Positions 35,963-45,085 of a stretch of DNA of 64,000 bases are shown one piece after another. The notes beneath the pieces were generated by a model, which saw nothing but the letters and a program-made list of their open reading frames with translations, was not told where the DNA came from and did no database searches. Origin of the DNA: Chryseobacterium sp. 39-10. GTDB lineage: Bacteria > Bacteroidota > Bacteroidia > Flavobacteriales > Weeksellaceae. The stretch lies in the NCBI GenBank assembly GCA_001898255.1, contig MKTK01000021.1, positions 9,627-73,626 of the forward strand, written 5' to 3'. The translations under genes were made by a program, and so were the position numbers. Positions within the stretch are counted from its first letter, which is position 1; the number at the start of each line of letters is the position of its first letter.

Positions 35963-36560
35963 AATAAGCCCATTATTTTAAGAATGTAAAATTAAAACTA
36001 TTTTCGGATTTAAAAATTAAAAAATAGTTATATTAGCAAACCAACAAAGAAAAACCCCAAAACATCAGTAAAAAACCACAGATAAAGCATGAAAATTTAA
36101 TATTCAGTTAATATTTAATTAATTTATTTATAACAATAAGGAAATGTAAATCCTCATCCTACCTACCCAAAATTAATGAGTGAAACCTCATCAAATTAAT
36201 GTAAAATCAAAAAAATATGTAGTGTATCAAACATTTAGATCAAATTCTTAAATTACGAATTTAACAATAACATGCAACTACTGGTGAAAGAGAAGCTGTA
36301 ATGGGCTTGAAAATCCATCTTTGCAGCTAAACATCTTTGCCCTCCAAATTAATAGGTAAACTACCGACGAGTTCTTAGGGTGAGAAACTACTCAATGCTT
36401 TTTTCCTGAATGCTTGCAAGGGACAAAACCACATTCTTTTCGTAATAAATACGAAGTTGATATTTGATCAAACGAAGAAATTCTTTATCCACCGCCTAAG
36501 GTGATGAAATGAAAGCAATACCTGTACTGCGGAGAAAAAGATAATCAAAACCATACAGCC
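35963..36560. other. Gene-less 598-bp intergenic stretch
   Basis: No open frame with coding character is seen on either strand. The left part should contain the promoter of the giant gene at 30314-35962; the best candidate is TTTG, N18, TATTTTTT on the minus strand, with one mismatch in the -7 box. A short hairpin (ATGAG-TGAAAC-CTCAT) lies near 36175. The more GC-rich part around 36270-36440 has no structure I can name. GATATTTG just before the GNAT gene is one base off a -7 box. Confidence 0.4.
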
Positions 36561-37001
36561 ATGAATTATAAAATAGAACAGTACCAACCCCGGCATAAAA
36601 CAGAGATTATAAACGTTTGGGAGAAGTCTGTTATTGCGACGCATCATTTCCTGTCTGAAAAAGATTTTCGGGAGATTAAACACATGCTCCAGAACTTTGA
36701 TTTTGACCAACTCCACATCAGCTGTCTCACCTTAAACAATAAAGTAATCGGTTTTCTGGCATTAAAGGATAAGAAAATTGAGATGTTGTTCCTGGATCCC
36801 GAATATATCGGTAAAAAATTAGGATACAGATTACTACACTACGCTGTTTCCACTTTTGAAGCAAATGCAGTAGATGTGAATGAGCAAAACGATCACGCAA
36901 GAAAATTTTATGAGAGCTTCGGATTTCAAATTGAAGAAAGAACAGAACAGGATGATTTGGGAAAAAACTATCCTCTGTTACGGATGAAAATTCATAGGTA
37001 A
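36561..37001 (+). CDS. GNAT-family N-acetyltransferase (YjaB-like)
   Basis: A 146-residue stand-alone acetyltransferase. The opening MNYKIEQYQPRHKTEIINVWE and VIATHHFLSE resemble the YjaB/PA3270 group of small GNATs. The acetyl-CoA loop region is EMLFLDPEYIGKKLGYRLLH, and the C-terminal core is VNEQNDHARKFYESFGFQIE. The substrate is unknown. There is no operon partner: the next gene starts more than 400 nt downstream. Confidence 0.82.
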   Translation: MNYKIEQYQPRHKTEIINVWEKSVIATHHFLSEKDFREIKHMLQNFDFDQLHISCLTLNNKVIGFLALKDKKIEMLFLDPEYIGKKLGYRLLHYAVSTFEANAVDVNEQNDHARKFYESFGFQIEERTEQDDLGKNYPLLRMKIHR

Positions 37002-37412
37002 AACACGATGCGGCAGTGGTCAAAATAAATGATTACATTTGTACAAATCAAGAACAAGCATGATAGCAAATACCATGATGATCGGCGGTCAAAAGTCGCC
37101 AGTCAAACAACAAGAGACCTAAATAAAAAGGATCAATTGAAGTAAAAGAATTACCGCCACCTGTTTAAAACACGGGGACCAGCAGAAAACAGGGTATTGC
37201 GGAGCTTGGTCCTCAAGGGGTTCGATTCCTCGTTTGCTTTGGATGCAAAATTTATAAAAAAAGGTAAAGAACAGAGTAGAAATACTCAATCTTGGCTTAA
37301 GTCTGCAAAACAATGGATACCGTTGAGGCCGTGCGGCTTCTACTTAAAATGTTTTCCCTTTCTCCAGGTGTTTTTTACCTTTTATGATGAAATAATTTTT
37401 GAAAATACATCA
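37002..37412. other. Intergenic stretch with a candidate promoter box
   Basis: TACATTTG (37034-37041) matches the -7 consensus on the plus strand and could start a transcript with a long leader into the SPFH gene. A 20-codon frame (37060-37122) follows it, but nothing supports it as a gene. Near 37169-37205, GGACCA and TGGTCC form a hairpin beside GGTTCGATTCC, which resembles a tRNA T-arm. No complete tRNA can be folded around it. Confidence 0.3.
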
Positions 37413-38150
37413 ATGGGAATTTTTAAAAAACAACTCCAAGTAAAACCCAACACCATCGGGTATTTATATAAAAATAACAACTTTGAAAAGACCCTACCGC
37501 CGGGTTATTACGAGTTTTGGGATCTTCAAAACCGACTGGAATTGTTTTGCCTGCCTACCACCGTAAAATCAATTAGAGTGACCAATCAGGAAGTGCTGAC
37601 AAAAGACAATGTCGCACTGCGGTTTTCATTTAATATCCTCTACCAAATTACGGACGGACAAAAACTTTTAAGACAATTTCCTTTAGACCAGCAAATTGAT
37701 CCTATCATTCAGGAGCTGGAACAGCGAATCGGCACCATTGTTCAGCTTGTTTTAAGAAACAGAATTGCTGAAATGGACAGTGAGACGTTAAATGAAAAAC
37801 GCAATGAGTTGACAGATTTTAAAACTGCCGAAATGGACAACCAGGTAATGCCGCTCGGTGTAACCATTGTGCAGGCACAATTAAAAGACCTCACATTTCC
37901 CAAAACCATTCAGGATCTTTTTGCAAAACATCTGGAAGCGAAAGTGAGGGCAAAAGCTGATCTTGAGAACGCAAGAACTGCCGTAGCCACGGCAAGAACC
38001 CTAAAGAATGCTTCTGAACTGATGAAAGGTGATGATAACATCAGATTCTTCCAGCTTTTGGAAACCATTGGCAAAATTGCCGAAAAAGGAAAACACACCT
38101 TTAACTTTGGAGACATTACGCAGCTGAGCAAAAACGAACGCGAAAAATAA
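37413..38150 (+). CDS. SPFH/Band 7 (slipin-like) protein
   Basis: A 245-residue protein of the stomatin/prohibitin/flotillin superfamily, usually a membrane-microdomain scaffold. I start at the ATG at 37413 (MGIFKKQLQVKPNTIGYLY). The frame is open upstream to 37197, but the extra residues do not resemble the family. The Band 7 core runs about 10-180: LPPGYYEFWDLQNRLELF, VLTKDNVALRFSFNILYQI, GVTIVQAQLKDLTFPKTI. A charged, Ala-rich helix follows (HLEAKVRAKADLENARTAVA), typical of the SPFH coiled-coil region. There is no long N-terminal membrane helix in the chosen form, so membrane attachment is unclear. Confidence 0.82.
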   Translation: MGIFKKQLQVKPNTIGYLYKNNNFEKTLPPGYYEFWDLQNRLELFCLPTTVKSIRVTNQEVLTKDNVALRFSFNILYQITDGQKLLRQFPLDQQIDPIIQELEQRIGTIVQLVLRNRIAEMDSETLNEKRNELTDFKTAEMDNQVMPLGVTIVQAQLKDLTFPKTIQDLFAKHLEAKVRAKADLENARTAVATARTLKNASELMKGDDNIRFFQLLETIGKIAEKGKHTFNFGDITQLSKNEREK

Positions 38151-38526
38151 AAAATGGCCCTGCGCAAAAAGTACGCGTTACCCTCTTTACTTTACCTTAC
38201 TTCCATCGATGCAAATTCGCTCTAGGTGATTTTTCAAAAAAAGTACCTCTCGGTATTTTGGAAGAATCACAATAAAAACACCCGTCCATTATCAATGCTT
38301 CACCCATAGCCAACAATGCATCCACAATGGAACTGTTGTTAACCATTTACAATAAAAGAATCAAATTGAAGGAAGATGTCGCCTTTAGTGTCGGACCAAT
38401 AGTTTTATAATAGCGTTCAGCATTCGCAATGGAACATTCACTTTTCCAAAATTCGACCTCAAATTGCCATCGCTAAATAAATGTTTTTTACATTTGAAAA
38501 ACTAATCATACTATAAAAAGTACATT
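38151..38526. other. Intergenic stretch before the AraC regulator gene
   Basis: It holds one short minus-strand frame (listed separately) and an AT-rich leader before the regulator. I see no convincing terminator after the SPFH gene and no full promoter. The region around 38390-38470 has no visible function. Confidence 0.3.
38197..38346 (-). CDS. Possible 49-residue small protein
   Basis: An ATG at 38344-38346 opens 49 codons ending TAA at 38197. The translation begins MVNNSSIVDALLAMGEALIM and contains DGCFYCDSSKIPRGTFFEK, with a C-x2-C pair. Codon choice looks coding-like and the start is a plain ATG. No family is recognised, and no promoter box precedes it. It could be a remnant of a larger gene. 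Confidence 0.28.
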   Translation of the reverse strand: MVNNSSIVDALLAMGEALIMDGCFYCDSSKIPRGTFFEKSPRANLHRWK

Positions 38527-39369
38527 TTGGCTTCGAAAACGAAAATACTCCTTCACAAAGACGAATTAAAGGCAGCCGGAATGGATATTTTGGCGTTGAA
38601 GGGACTTTCTTTTGTGGATCAGGAATTGCACCGGGACGATCATTATATGTTCATCCTCCTCAAAAGCGGGCACTTTGTTTGCGAAGTGGATTTCAATCGG
38701 ATTGAAATTCAACATACCGCGCTTTTGTACGCCGCTCCCGGTCAGGTTCAGCACTACTTGAAAGCCGAAAATTGTGAGGGCTGGCTCTTGTTTGCAAATC
38801 CGGATTTTGTTTCACAACCACTTCGGGAATTTTTTGATTCGGTATTGAATGTTTCACAAAGCGTTGAGGTCGCTGAGAATAATCCTGTTTTTGCCACTTC
38901 TGACATTTTGGGAGCATGGTGGTCCACGGATTCTTCCGATGATGATTTGAGCGACTCAGTCAGCACGTCTTTGCTGGATTCCATTATTGGCATGATGGCA
39001 TTGGCATTGAAAGGCACTTCTATTCAAAACCATCATTCGAACAGTTCAAAATATGTACTGGCGAACCGGTTAAAACAACTGATAAAAGAACAATTCAGGG
39101 AAATGAAACAAGTGAAGCAGTATGCGCTTCTCCTGCATATTACGCCGTTATATCTCAATGAAGTCATGAAAGAGATCACCGGTTTTTCCGCGAGCTACTG
39201 GATTCATCATGAAATACTTCTGGAAGCCAAAAGACTTCTTGCATTTTCAGAAAAGGATGTCAGACAAATTGCCTGGGATTTGGGCTATGAAGATGATGCT
39301 TATTTTTCTCGTTTCTTCAAAAAACATACTGGCAGTACCGCCTCCGCATTCCGAAAACAAAAACCATAA
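38527..39369 (+). CDS. AraC-family transcriptional regulator
   Basis: A 280-residue regulator with an N-terminal cupin-like sensing domain (about 20-160; HRDDHYMFILLKSGHFVCEV and LLYAAPGQVQHYLKA) and a C-terminal double helix-turn-helix (about 185-278). The AraC signature is seen in DVRQIAWDLGYEDDAYFSRF and FKKHTGSTASAFRKQ. The only start in the expected place is TTG at 38527; the next ATG is 18 codons in. It precedes a same-strand MFS transporter and an iron-related gene group, so it may activate them in response to a siderophore or related ligand. That link is inferred from position. Confidence 0.88.
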   Translation: MASKTKILLHKDELKAAGMDILALKGLSFVDQELHRDDHYMFILLKSGHFVCEVDFNRIEIQHTALLYAAPGQVQHYLKAENCEGWLLFANPDFVSQPLREFFDSVLNVSQSVEVAENNPVFATSDILGAWWSTDSSDDDLSDSVSTSLLDSIIGMMALALKGTSIQNHHSNSSKYVLANRLKQLIKEQFREMKQVKQYALLLHITPLYLNEVMKEITGFSASYWIHHEILLEAKRLLAFSEKDVRQIAWDLGYEDDAYFSRFFKKHTGSTASAFRKQKP

Positions 39370-39421
39370 TTTGTCCAATTATTACCTTGCTTTAACACTG
39401 CTTCGTTGATTGTTCTATGCC

Positions 39422-39429
39422 TAGTTTTG
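39422..39429 (+). promoter_or_regulatory. Candidate promoter -7 box for the MFS/SDR/SIP group
   Basis: TAGTTTTG matches TAnnTTTG, 22 nt before the ATG at 39452. No TTG or TTTG sits at the right -33 spacing. A good -7 with a missing -33 is typical of activator-dependent promoters, consistent with the AraC-type regulator just upstream. Confidence 0.42.
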
Positions 39430-39451
39430 CACTGTAAAATTAGAACGATAG

Positions 39452-40651
39452 ATGATGCAAACAGAAATTAGAACCCATTCAAATCAAGACTTTTTTAAGA
39501 CCATAATTCCCATTATTACTTCCGTATTTTCGGTGTATCTCACCATCGGGATGACGGCGGGGATGTTGCCCGGATACATTGAAACCAATTTAAAATTCAA
39601 CAGCATTATCGTCGGTGTAGTAATTGGCGCACAAGCTTTGGCAACCTTAGTAACAAGAGCGTACGCCGGTAAATTAACCGATACCAAAGGTGCACAATAC
39701 AGCAGCCGTTTGGGCGGAATATTGGGAATAATAACCGCTGTATTGTATGTCACCGCTGCATTTCTTTATTCCATCCCCGTTTGGGCCCTCATTATTTTGA
39801 TCGCAGCGAGAATCCTGCACGGAATCGCTGAAAGCTTATTGGTAACAGGTTCGCTTACTTGGGGAATTGGTTTGACGGGCGTTGCAAAATCCGGAAAAGT
39901 AATGACCTGGAACGGTATCGCGATGTATGCAGGCATTGCAATCGGAGCACCCTTGGGATTAGCATTGAGTAAAACCATTAATTTTGAAACTGCATTTGGT
40001 GCGATTTCCATACTATCGATAGTGAGTTTGTTGGTGACCTCAAAATTACCTGCTTTGCCGGTGGACTTGACTCACGTAAGACATCCTTTTCATAAAGTCG
40101 TTGGCAAGATTGCTCCTCAAGGATTGGGACTTGCTTTTTCATCAATAGGTTTCGCTTGTATTTCGTCTTTCATCGTATTAATGTACACGCAAAAACAGTG
40201 GGGCGATGCGTCTTTGGCTTTCATGCTGTTTGGTGGATTTTATATTCTGGTACGACTGCTTTTTTCCTCATTTCCCGATAAACACGGTGCTTACAAAGTA
40301 GCATTAGTCTCTCTTTTTATAGAATTAATCGGACAATTGTTGATTGGATTCTCTGTTTCCAAAACCATGGCACTCATAGGATGCAGTCTTACGGGTGCTG
40401 GCTTTTCATTGATATTCCCATCATTAGGCGTGTTGGCCATTCAAAAAGTGTCCCCACAAATGAGAGGTACGGCGTTGGGTGCTTACGGAGCTTTCTTTGA
40501 TTTATCACTAGGTATTGCGGCTCCTGTGGCGGGATTAATCGCCAACTGGTTCGATTATCAGGCGGTGTACCTATTCGGCAGCATCAGTGTGGTGATTGCA
40601 GTATTGGTTTTATGGTCAGGCAGAAAAAACACAGACAAATCCACAGCATAA
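39452..40651 (+). CDS. Major facilitator superfamily transporter
   Basis: A 399-residue inner-membrane protein with about 12 predicted helices. The MFS motif A region appears as TRAYAGKLTDTKGAQYSSR after helix 2 and a weaker counterpart LLFSSFPDKHGAYKVALVS mid-protein. GTALGAYGAFFDLSLGIAAPV is in the C-terminal half. It resembles the YfcJ/YhhS-type arabinose-efflux-like permeases. In this setting, between an AraC regulator and a siderophore-interacting protein, it may export or import a siderophore; the substrate cannot be read from the sequence. MMQ at the start leaves two adjacent ATG options (39452 or 39455). Confidence 0.88.
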   Translation: MMQTEIRTHSNQDFFKTIIPIITSVFSVYLTIGMTAGMLPGYIETNLKFNSIIVGVVIGAQALATLVTRAYAGKLTDTKGAQYSSRLGGILGIITAVLYVTAAFLYSIPVWALIILIAARILHGIAESLLVTGSLTWGIGLTGVAKSGKVMTWNGIAMYAGIAIGAPLGLALSKTINFETAFGAISILSIVSLLVTSKLPALPVDLTHVRHPFHKVVGKIAPQGLGLAFSSIGFACISSFIVLMYTQKQWGDASLAFMLFGGFYILVRLLFSSFPDKHGAYKVALVSLFIELIGQLLIGFSVSKTMALIGCSLTGAGFSLIFPSLGVLAIQKVSPQMRGTALGAYGAFFDLSLGIAAPVAGLIANWFDYQAVYLFGSISVVIAVLVLWSGRKNTDKSTA

Positions 40652-40727
40652 GTACGGCAAAACAATGCAATTGCACTGAAATGATTCAATTCCATGAAAT
40701 CAAAAAATAATTTTAAAGTTTAATAAT

Positions 40728-41459
40728 ATGAAAACAGTACTCATCACCGGAGCCAACAAAGGAATTGGCTTCGAAACCGCAAAACAAATGGCCTCACTAG
40801 GATATTTTGTCTACTTGGGAAGCCGCAACGAGGAAAATGGTAAAATTGCTGTTCAATCTCTACACGATCTAGGACTGAAAAATGTCTCATTAGTACCAAT
40901 CGATATTTCCAATCCGGAGTCCGTGAAAAAGGCACGATGCCAAGTAGAAAAAGAAACGGATACGCTGGATGTTCTCATCAATAATGCAGGCATTCTAGGC
41001 GATATGCCACAGGAACCTTCCACCACAAATCTCGCGAACTATGAAAAGGTATTCCGAACGAACTTATTCGGGACGATTAATGTGACGCAGGAGTTTTTAC
41101 CTCTGATGAAAAAATCAAAGGCACCACGAATTGTCAATATTTCCAGTGATGTGGGTTCTCTGGAAGAGAACAGTAATCCAGATTGGGTGAAATACGACTC
41201 GGTAAAACCTTTTTTTGCGGTGTATGGTGCTTCAAAATCTGCGGTTAATGCATTCACGATTGCTTTGTCGTACGAATTGAGAAATACGAATTTCAAAGTA
41301 AACAGTGTTACGCCGGGACATACCGCTACTGAATTTAATAATTTTAAAGGAACCAAAACGGTAGAAGAAGGCGCTCAACCTATTGTGAGATGTGCTACTT
41401 TTTCTGATGATGCTCCAACCGGGAAATTTATTTCTGCTGAAGGAGAACTAAAATGGTAA
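40728..41459 (+). CDS. Short-chain dehydrogenase/reductase
   Basis: A 243-residue classical SDR oxidoreductase using NAD(P)H. TGANKGIGFETA (6-17) is the cofactor loop and NNAG (about 86-89) the structural motif. The catalytic Ser lies in IVNISSDVGS and the Tyr/Lys pair in YGASKSAVNAF. TPGHTATEFNNF is the post-catalytic cofactor region. It lies 76 nt after the MFS gene and 12 nt before the siderophore-interacting protein gene, all on the same strand, so it is probably in the same operon. Its substrate is unknown. Confidence 0.88.
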   Translation: MKTVLITGANKGIGFETAKQMASLGYFVYLGSRNEENGKIAVQSLHDLGLKNVSLVPIDISNPESVKKARCQVEKETDTLDVLINNAGILGDMPQEPSTTNLANYEKVFRTNLFGTINVTQEFLPLMKKSKAPRIVNISSDVGSLEENSNPDWVKYDSVKPFFAVYGASKSAVNAFTIALSYELRNTNFKVNSVTPGHTATEFNNFKGTKTVEEGAQPIVRCATFSDDAPTGKFISAEGELKW

Positions 41460-41471
41460 AGATGTAGAATA

Positions 41472-42248
41472 ATGAGTACAAAGGATTTTAAACCCGTTCA
41501 GGCGACCTTAAGGGTGACACGTAAAAAATACATTACGCCTCATTACATCCGGGTGTGGCTCACGGGAGAAAATATTGATGATTTTTCTGATACAGTGGTG
41601 GGAGAGCACAACAAAATCTTAATCCCCAATAAAGGAGTGAACGAAATTCATTTTCCTCATTTTGACACAGAAAAAAGAAGGTGGATACAGCCCGATGAAT
41701 CGGTTCGGCCTATCATAAGAACCTTTACACACCGCGGAATTGATTTAAACACCAAGGAAATCTGGATTGATTTTGCGGTACACGGAAACGAAAGTCCAGC
41801 TTCTTCATGGGCAATTCGTGCAACAAAAGGATCTCTTTTAGGAGTGATGATGAAATCGGGTGAAGGACAGTTATTTCCTTTGGTTGAAAATTACCTTTTG
41901 GTTGCCGACGCGACCGGAATTCCTGTGGTGAGTGTAATTTTAGAAAATTTGCCAAAAGGTTCAAAAGGAACATGCATAATAGAAGTTCATAGTGCAGAAG
42001 ATGTGCAGGAAATTTCTACCCGTGCTGCGGTTGATTTTCATTGGATATTTAATTCCACTCCCGGGCAGAACAGCGGATTAGCAGCAGCCGTGAAAAAGTT
42101 GGTATTGCCTGAGCAGGATCGCTATGCTTACATTGCAGCTGAACAGCGTACCGTAAAGGAACTTCGAGAATATCTTAGGAAGGAAAAATCTTATACAACA
42201 GATGAATTGGAAGCGTATGCCTACTGGAAAATGGGAAGCAGTGAATAA
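41472..42248 (+). CDS. Siderophore-interacting FAD-dependent reductase (ViuB/SIP family)
   Basis: A 258-residue cytoplasmic flavoprotein that would release iron by reducing ferric-siderophore. The FAD domain (about 10-125) contains VRPIIRTFTHRGID, where RTFTHR corresponds to the RxYT-type flavin motif, and IDFAVHGNESPASSWAI. The NAD(P)H-like domain (about 130-255) has YLLVADATGIPVVSVILENL and YAYIAAEQRTVKELREYL, both SIP hallmarks. It follows the SDR gene by 12 nt and precedes an outer-membrane receptor, which supports a role in iron uptake. Confidence 0.9.
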   Translation: MSTKDFKPVQATLRVTRKKYITPHYIRVWLTGENIDDFSDTVVGEHNKILIPNKGVNEIHFPHFDTEKRRWIQPDESVRPIIRTFTHRGIDLNTKEIWIDFAVHGNESPASSWAIRATKGSLLGVMMKSGEGQLFPLVENYLLVADATGIPVVSVILENLPKGSKGTCIIEVHSAEDVQEISTRAAVDFHWIFNSTPGQNSGLAAAVKKLVLPEQDRYAYIAAEQRTVKELREYLRKEKSYTTDELEAYAYWKMGSSE

Positions 42249-42409
42249 CAAATCATTCTTCTCACTTTATTGTGCACGATTCTTAATGTGCTGAAGCATT
42301 CCATTATTGGAAAATTGGTAGCGAAGGTCTACTCTGAAAAAGAAAAAACAGTTTCGCATGTAACAAGTTTGGGCCACCAATTGTCCTATTGCTGAATTCA
42401 CCCGAACGT

Positions 42410-44758
42410 ATGAGCAAAACAAAAAGAATCCGTATTGGCCGTTTACCATGTTCCTTATTTTTCATTGTACTCTTCTGCAACACTGTTTTGGCGCAGCAGC
42501 ACCATTTTAAAATCAATGGCGACCTGATGAATACGAAGCGGGAAAAAGTACACAATGCTGAAGTTTTTTTGATGAACGATCGAAATGAAATCGTGAAAAC
42601 AACAATTGCTCAAAATGGCATTTTCGAGTTTTCTGACATCGCTCCTCAACGCTATTATTTGCAGATCGTGAATGACGAGGTGGATGTAAAACAACCTGTA
42701 TTTGAACTTTCCCAGAATCGGGTTTTCAGCATTGTACTCCAAGAAAAAGTGAGCACCATTCAGGAAGTGCAACTGAAAGCAAAGAAAAAAACATTTCAGG
42801 TTCAGAACGGAAATATTGCAATCGACATAGCCAATTCGCCCCTCAGCAAAATCACCACTTCAACCGATTTATTGTCTAAACTGCCTTTTGTAATCGTGGA
42901 TCCCAACGGCGAAGGCCTAATGATGGTAGGAAAAGGCACGCCCATTTTATATGTGGATCATCAAAAAGTGGATTTCAGTAGCTTGACTTCAATTGCTGTG
43001 GATGACATCAAATCCGTAGAAATCATCCGAAATCCATCTGCCAGATACGAAGCAGAGGGCAAAGCGATTATTAAAATCATTTTGAAGAATAGCAAAAAAG
43101 AAGGATCCAAAACGACAATCAACGAAACGGCGGTGTTCAATAAGCGCTTCAGCAACAACTTTTCTGTGAATTTTCAAAACAAAAAAAACAAAACCGAATG
43201 GAAGCTCAATGCCGCCTACAATCAAATTCAGCATTGGGAAAGTAACGGTTTTGAGTATGCAGTGCCAAGCAAAAATATTCAGTCGGATTACATCATCAAA
43301 TCGGTAACCAATCGTCTTCAAATGATTTTGGGAGCTAATTTCTACCACAATTTTAACGACGGAGATTATCTCACATTTGCCATTAATGCCAATGCACGTC
43401 CCGACAAAGGCGATAATACCGCCGTAACCCACTACGAAGAGAACAATGTAAAAAAAGAAATCCTCACGCTCAATCATCAGGACAGAAAACGAGCGATCGT
43501 CAATTCTATTTTTAATTACAACAAACAACTAAAATCTTGGGACGCCAACATTTTTACCGGCGTTCAGTTTACCCGCGAAAGCAATCAGGTGGATTTTGAT
43601 TTTTATAATGATATTGATCAATCCGGATATGTATTCAATCAGTACAGAAAACAAAAATACGGAGTGAATGCATTTTCGGGCAGAATCGACATCGAGAAAA
43701 AACTCAAACATGAGTATCAGTTAATTGCTGGAGCCAGTTTTATAAAAGCAGAAGCCATCACCAACAATTTTATCGACTATAAAAACACGAATCCCAGTGA
43801 ATACTTCAAATATTTTTTCAATGAAGAAAATTGGGCGGCATACACGGAGTTTTCAGGTGAAAAGGAAAAATTCAGTTTCAAAGGCGGACTGAGAATGGAA
43901 GCCACTTCTGCGCGGGGTTTAAATGCTGTACTCAACGAAACCAACATCAACAGAAACAATGTGGATTGGTTTCCGAGTGCTGAACTATCGTTTAAACAAA
44001 ATAAAGACTACGTGTATTCCCTGAATTTTAGCCGAAGCATATCCCGCCCAAGCTATGGCGATCTGGCTTCCGGCGGTTTGTATGGAAGTCCGTATGTGGA
44101 GTACGAAGGTAATCCGTACCTCTTACCCACCTACACCGAGACGATTACGGCCAATGCCAATCTTAAAAAATGGGCTTTCAATGCATCCGTCTATCACAGT
44201 AAAAACCCGATGGGTTTCAGTTTGGTGTACGATGAAAACAGAAATATATCGAAGTTCACCACCTTAAATTTTGAAAAAGAAATCGGTGCAAGCTTGGGTT
44301 TGGATGTCCCTTTTGAATACAAATTTCTGACCTCTCAAAACAGCTTGTCTGTGAACTACTCCAAAACCGAAGACTCGCTTGCAGTGGTGCATCCCTTAAC
44401 GCCTTATCTGTATTTTTACACCAACAATACCGCCAAGTTAGGCAAGGGATTTAATTTTCTTTTGGATGGGTATTGGGTCACCAAAAGAACACAGGGGTTG
44501 TACGAATACAACGAAATGTTGATTGTAAATTTAGGATTAACAAAATCCATCTCCAATTTTGATTTTACCCTTCGTTACAACGATGTTTTCAGGCAAAATA
44601 ATTTCGTGCAGAAATTAACCTACGACAAAATCATCACAAAAGGTAGTTTTTACGGCAATACGCCCACCTTCTCCATAGGAGTAAAATACAATTTTGGAAA
44701 AGTTTCCAATTCCCAATACAAAGAGAGACAAATTAATGAAACCACGGGCAGGATGTAG
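42410..44758 (+). CDS. TonB-dependent-type outer-membrane beta-barrel receptor
   Basis: An outer-membrane protein of 782 residues from the ATG at 42410, with a signal peptide ending LFCNTVLAQQ. A start 7 codons earlier is possible. After the signal comes a carboxypeptidase-regulatory-like domain (about 25-110), then a plug-like domain (TSTDLLSKLPFVIVDPNGEG, then ILYVDHQKVD and VEIIRNPSARYEAEG). A large barrel with repeated beta strands ends IGVKYNFGKVSNSQ. It belongs to the outer-membrane beta-barrel family related to SusC/TonB receptors. The neighbouring siderophore-interacting protein suggests a ferric-siderophore ligand, but the 161-nt gap means it may have its own promoter. Confidence 0.86.
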   Translation: MSKTKRIRIGRLPCSLFFIVLFCNTVLAQQHHFKINGDLMNTKREKVHNAEVFLMNDRNEIVKTTIAQNGIFEFSDIAPQRYYLQIVNDEVDVKQPVFELSQNRVFSIVLQEKVSTIQEVQLKAKKKTFQVQNGNIAIDIANSPLSKITTSTDLLSKLPFVIVDPNGEGLMMVGKGTPILYVDHQKVDFSSLTSIAVDDIKSVEIIRNPSARYEAEGKAIIKIILKNSKKEGSKTTINETAVFNKRFSNNFSVNFQNKKNKTEWKLNAAYNQIQHWESNGFEYAVPSKNIQSDYIIKSVTNRLQMILGANFYHNFNDGDYLTFAINANARPDKGDNTAVTHYEENNVKKEILTLNHQDRKRAIVNSIFNYNKQLKSWDANIFTGVQFTRESNQVDFDFYNDIDQSGYVFNQYRKQKYGVNAFSGRIDIEKKLKHEYQLIAGASFIKAEAITNNFIDYKNTNPSEYFKYFFNEENWAAYTEFSGEKEKFSFKGGLRMEATSARGLNAVLNETNINRNNVDWFPSAELSFKQNKDYVYSLNFSRSISRPSYGDLASGGLYGSPYVEYEGNPYLLPTYTETITANANLKKWAFNASVYHSKNPMGFSLVYDENRNISKFTTLNFEKEIGASLGLDVPFEYKFLTSQNSLSVNYSKTEDSLAVVHPLTPYLYFYTNNTAKLGKGFNFLLDGYWVTKRTQGLYEYNEMLIVNLGLTKSISNFDFTLRYNDVFRQNNFVQKLTYDKIITKGSFYGNTPTFSIGVKYNFGKVSNSQYKERQINETTGRM

Positions 44759-44831
44759 TCGCAAAGCCGTTTCTTTGAATGGGATGGCAGAAGGCGCAGA
44801 TATGCAATTTACATACGTCAATTTGCGACAG

Positions 44832-44997
44832 TCCTCCCCATTACTCCCCACTCCCCACTCCCCACTCCTCCACACCTCCACGCCCAACGCCCAACTCCCA
44901 ACTCCTCCACACCCAACTCCCCACTCCCAACCGATAACCATCAACCGATAACCGATAACCATCAACCGACAACCATCAACCGATAACCGACAACCAA
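44832..44997. repeat. Two adjoining low-complexity tandem repeats
   Basis: The left half is a C/T-rich run of CCCACTC and CCAACTC units (about 44844-44929). The right half is a run of AACCGATAACCATC-type units (about 44928-44994). Such repeats are common between genes in this group of bacteria. The stretch 44759-45000 holds no gene. Confidence 0.8.
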
Positions 44998-45001
44998 GAA
45001 C

Positions 45002-45013
45002 TGATATTTATCA
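45002..45013. promoter_or_regulatory. FNR/DNR-type operator upstream of norCB
   Basis: TGAT-ATTT-ATCA matches the core of the CRP/FNR/DNR site TTGAT-N4-ATCAA, lacking only the outer T and A. Its centre lies about 45 bp before the predicted transcription start, close to the usual position for activation. NO- or oxygen-responsive regulators of this family commonly control nor genes. Confidence 0.45.
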
Positions 45014-45041
45014 CAAACGCCATCGGTATGCTAATCCGAAG

Positions 45042-45049
45042 TAATTTTG
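45042..45049 (+). promoter_or_regulatory. Promoter -7 box for norCB
   Basis: TAATTTTG matches TAnnTTTG, 36 nt before the norC ATG. No -33 TTG is present, but the FNR-like site lies 28 bp upstream and may replace it. Confidence 0.48.
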
Positions 45050-45085
45050 TAGCTGTTAAAAAATGACCTCAAACAACTGTCAACA

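Noticed and set aside
36240-36460. Possible riboswitch or structured leader before the GNAT gene
   Set aside because: I could not find paired stems matching a known class; the region shows only short, weak hairpins.
37169-37225. tRNA-like T-arm (GGTTCGATTCC) with a nearby GGACCA/TGGTCC hairpin, suggesting a tRNA or an attachment-site scar
   Set aside because: No matching acceptor stem, D-arm or anticodon arm can be placed at the right distance, and the T-stem has a mismatch. It is at most a relic.
44694-44965. Frames on both strands across the low-complexity repeats after the receptor gene
   Set aside because: They consist mainly of the simple repeats and have no family resemblance.
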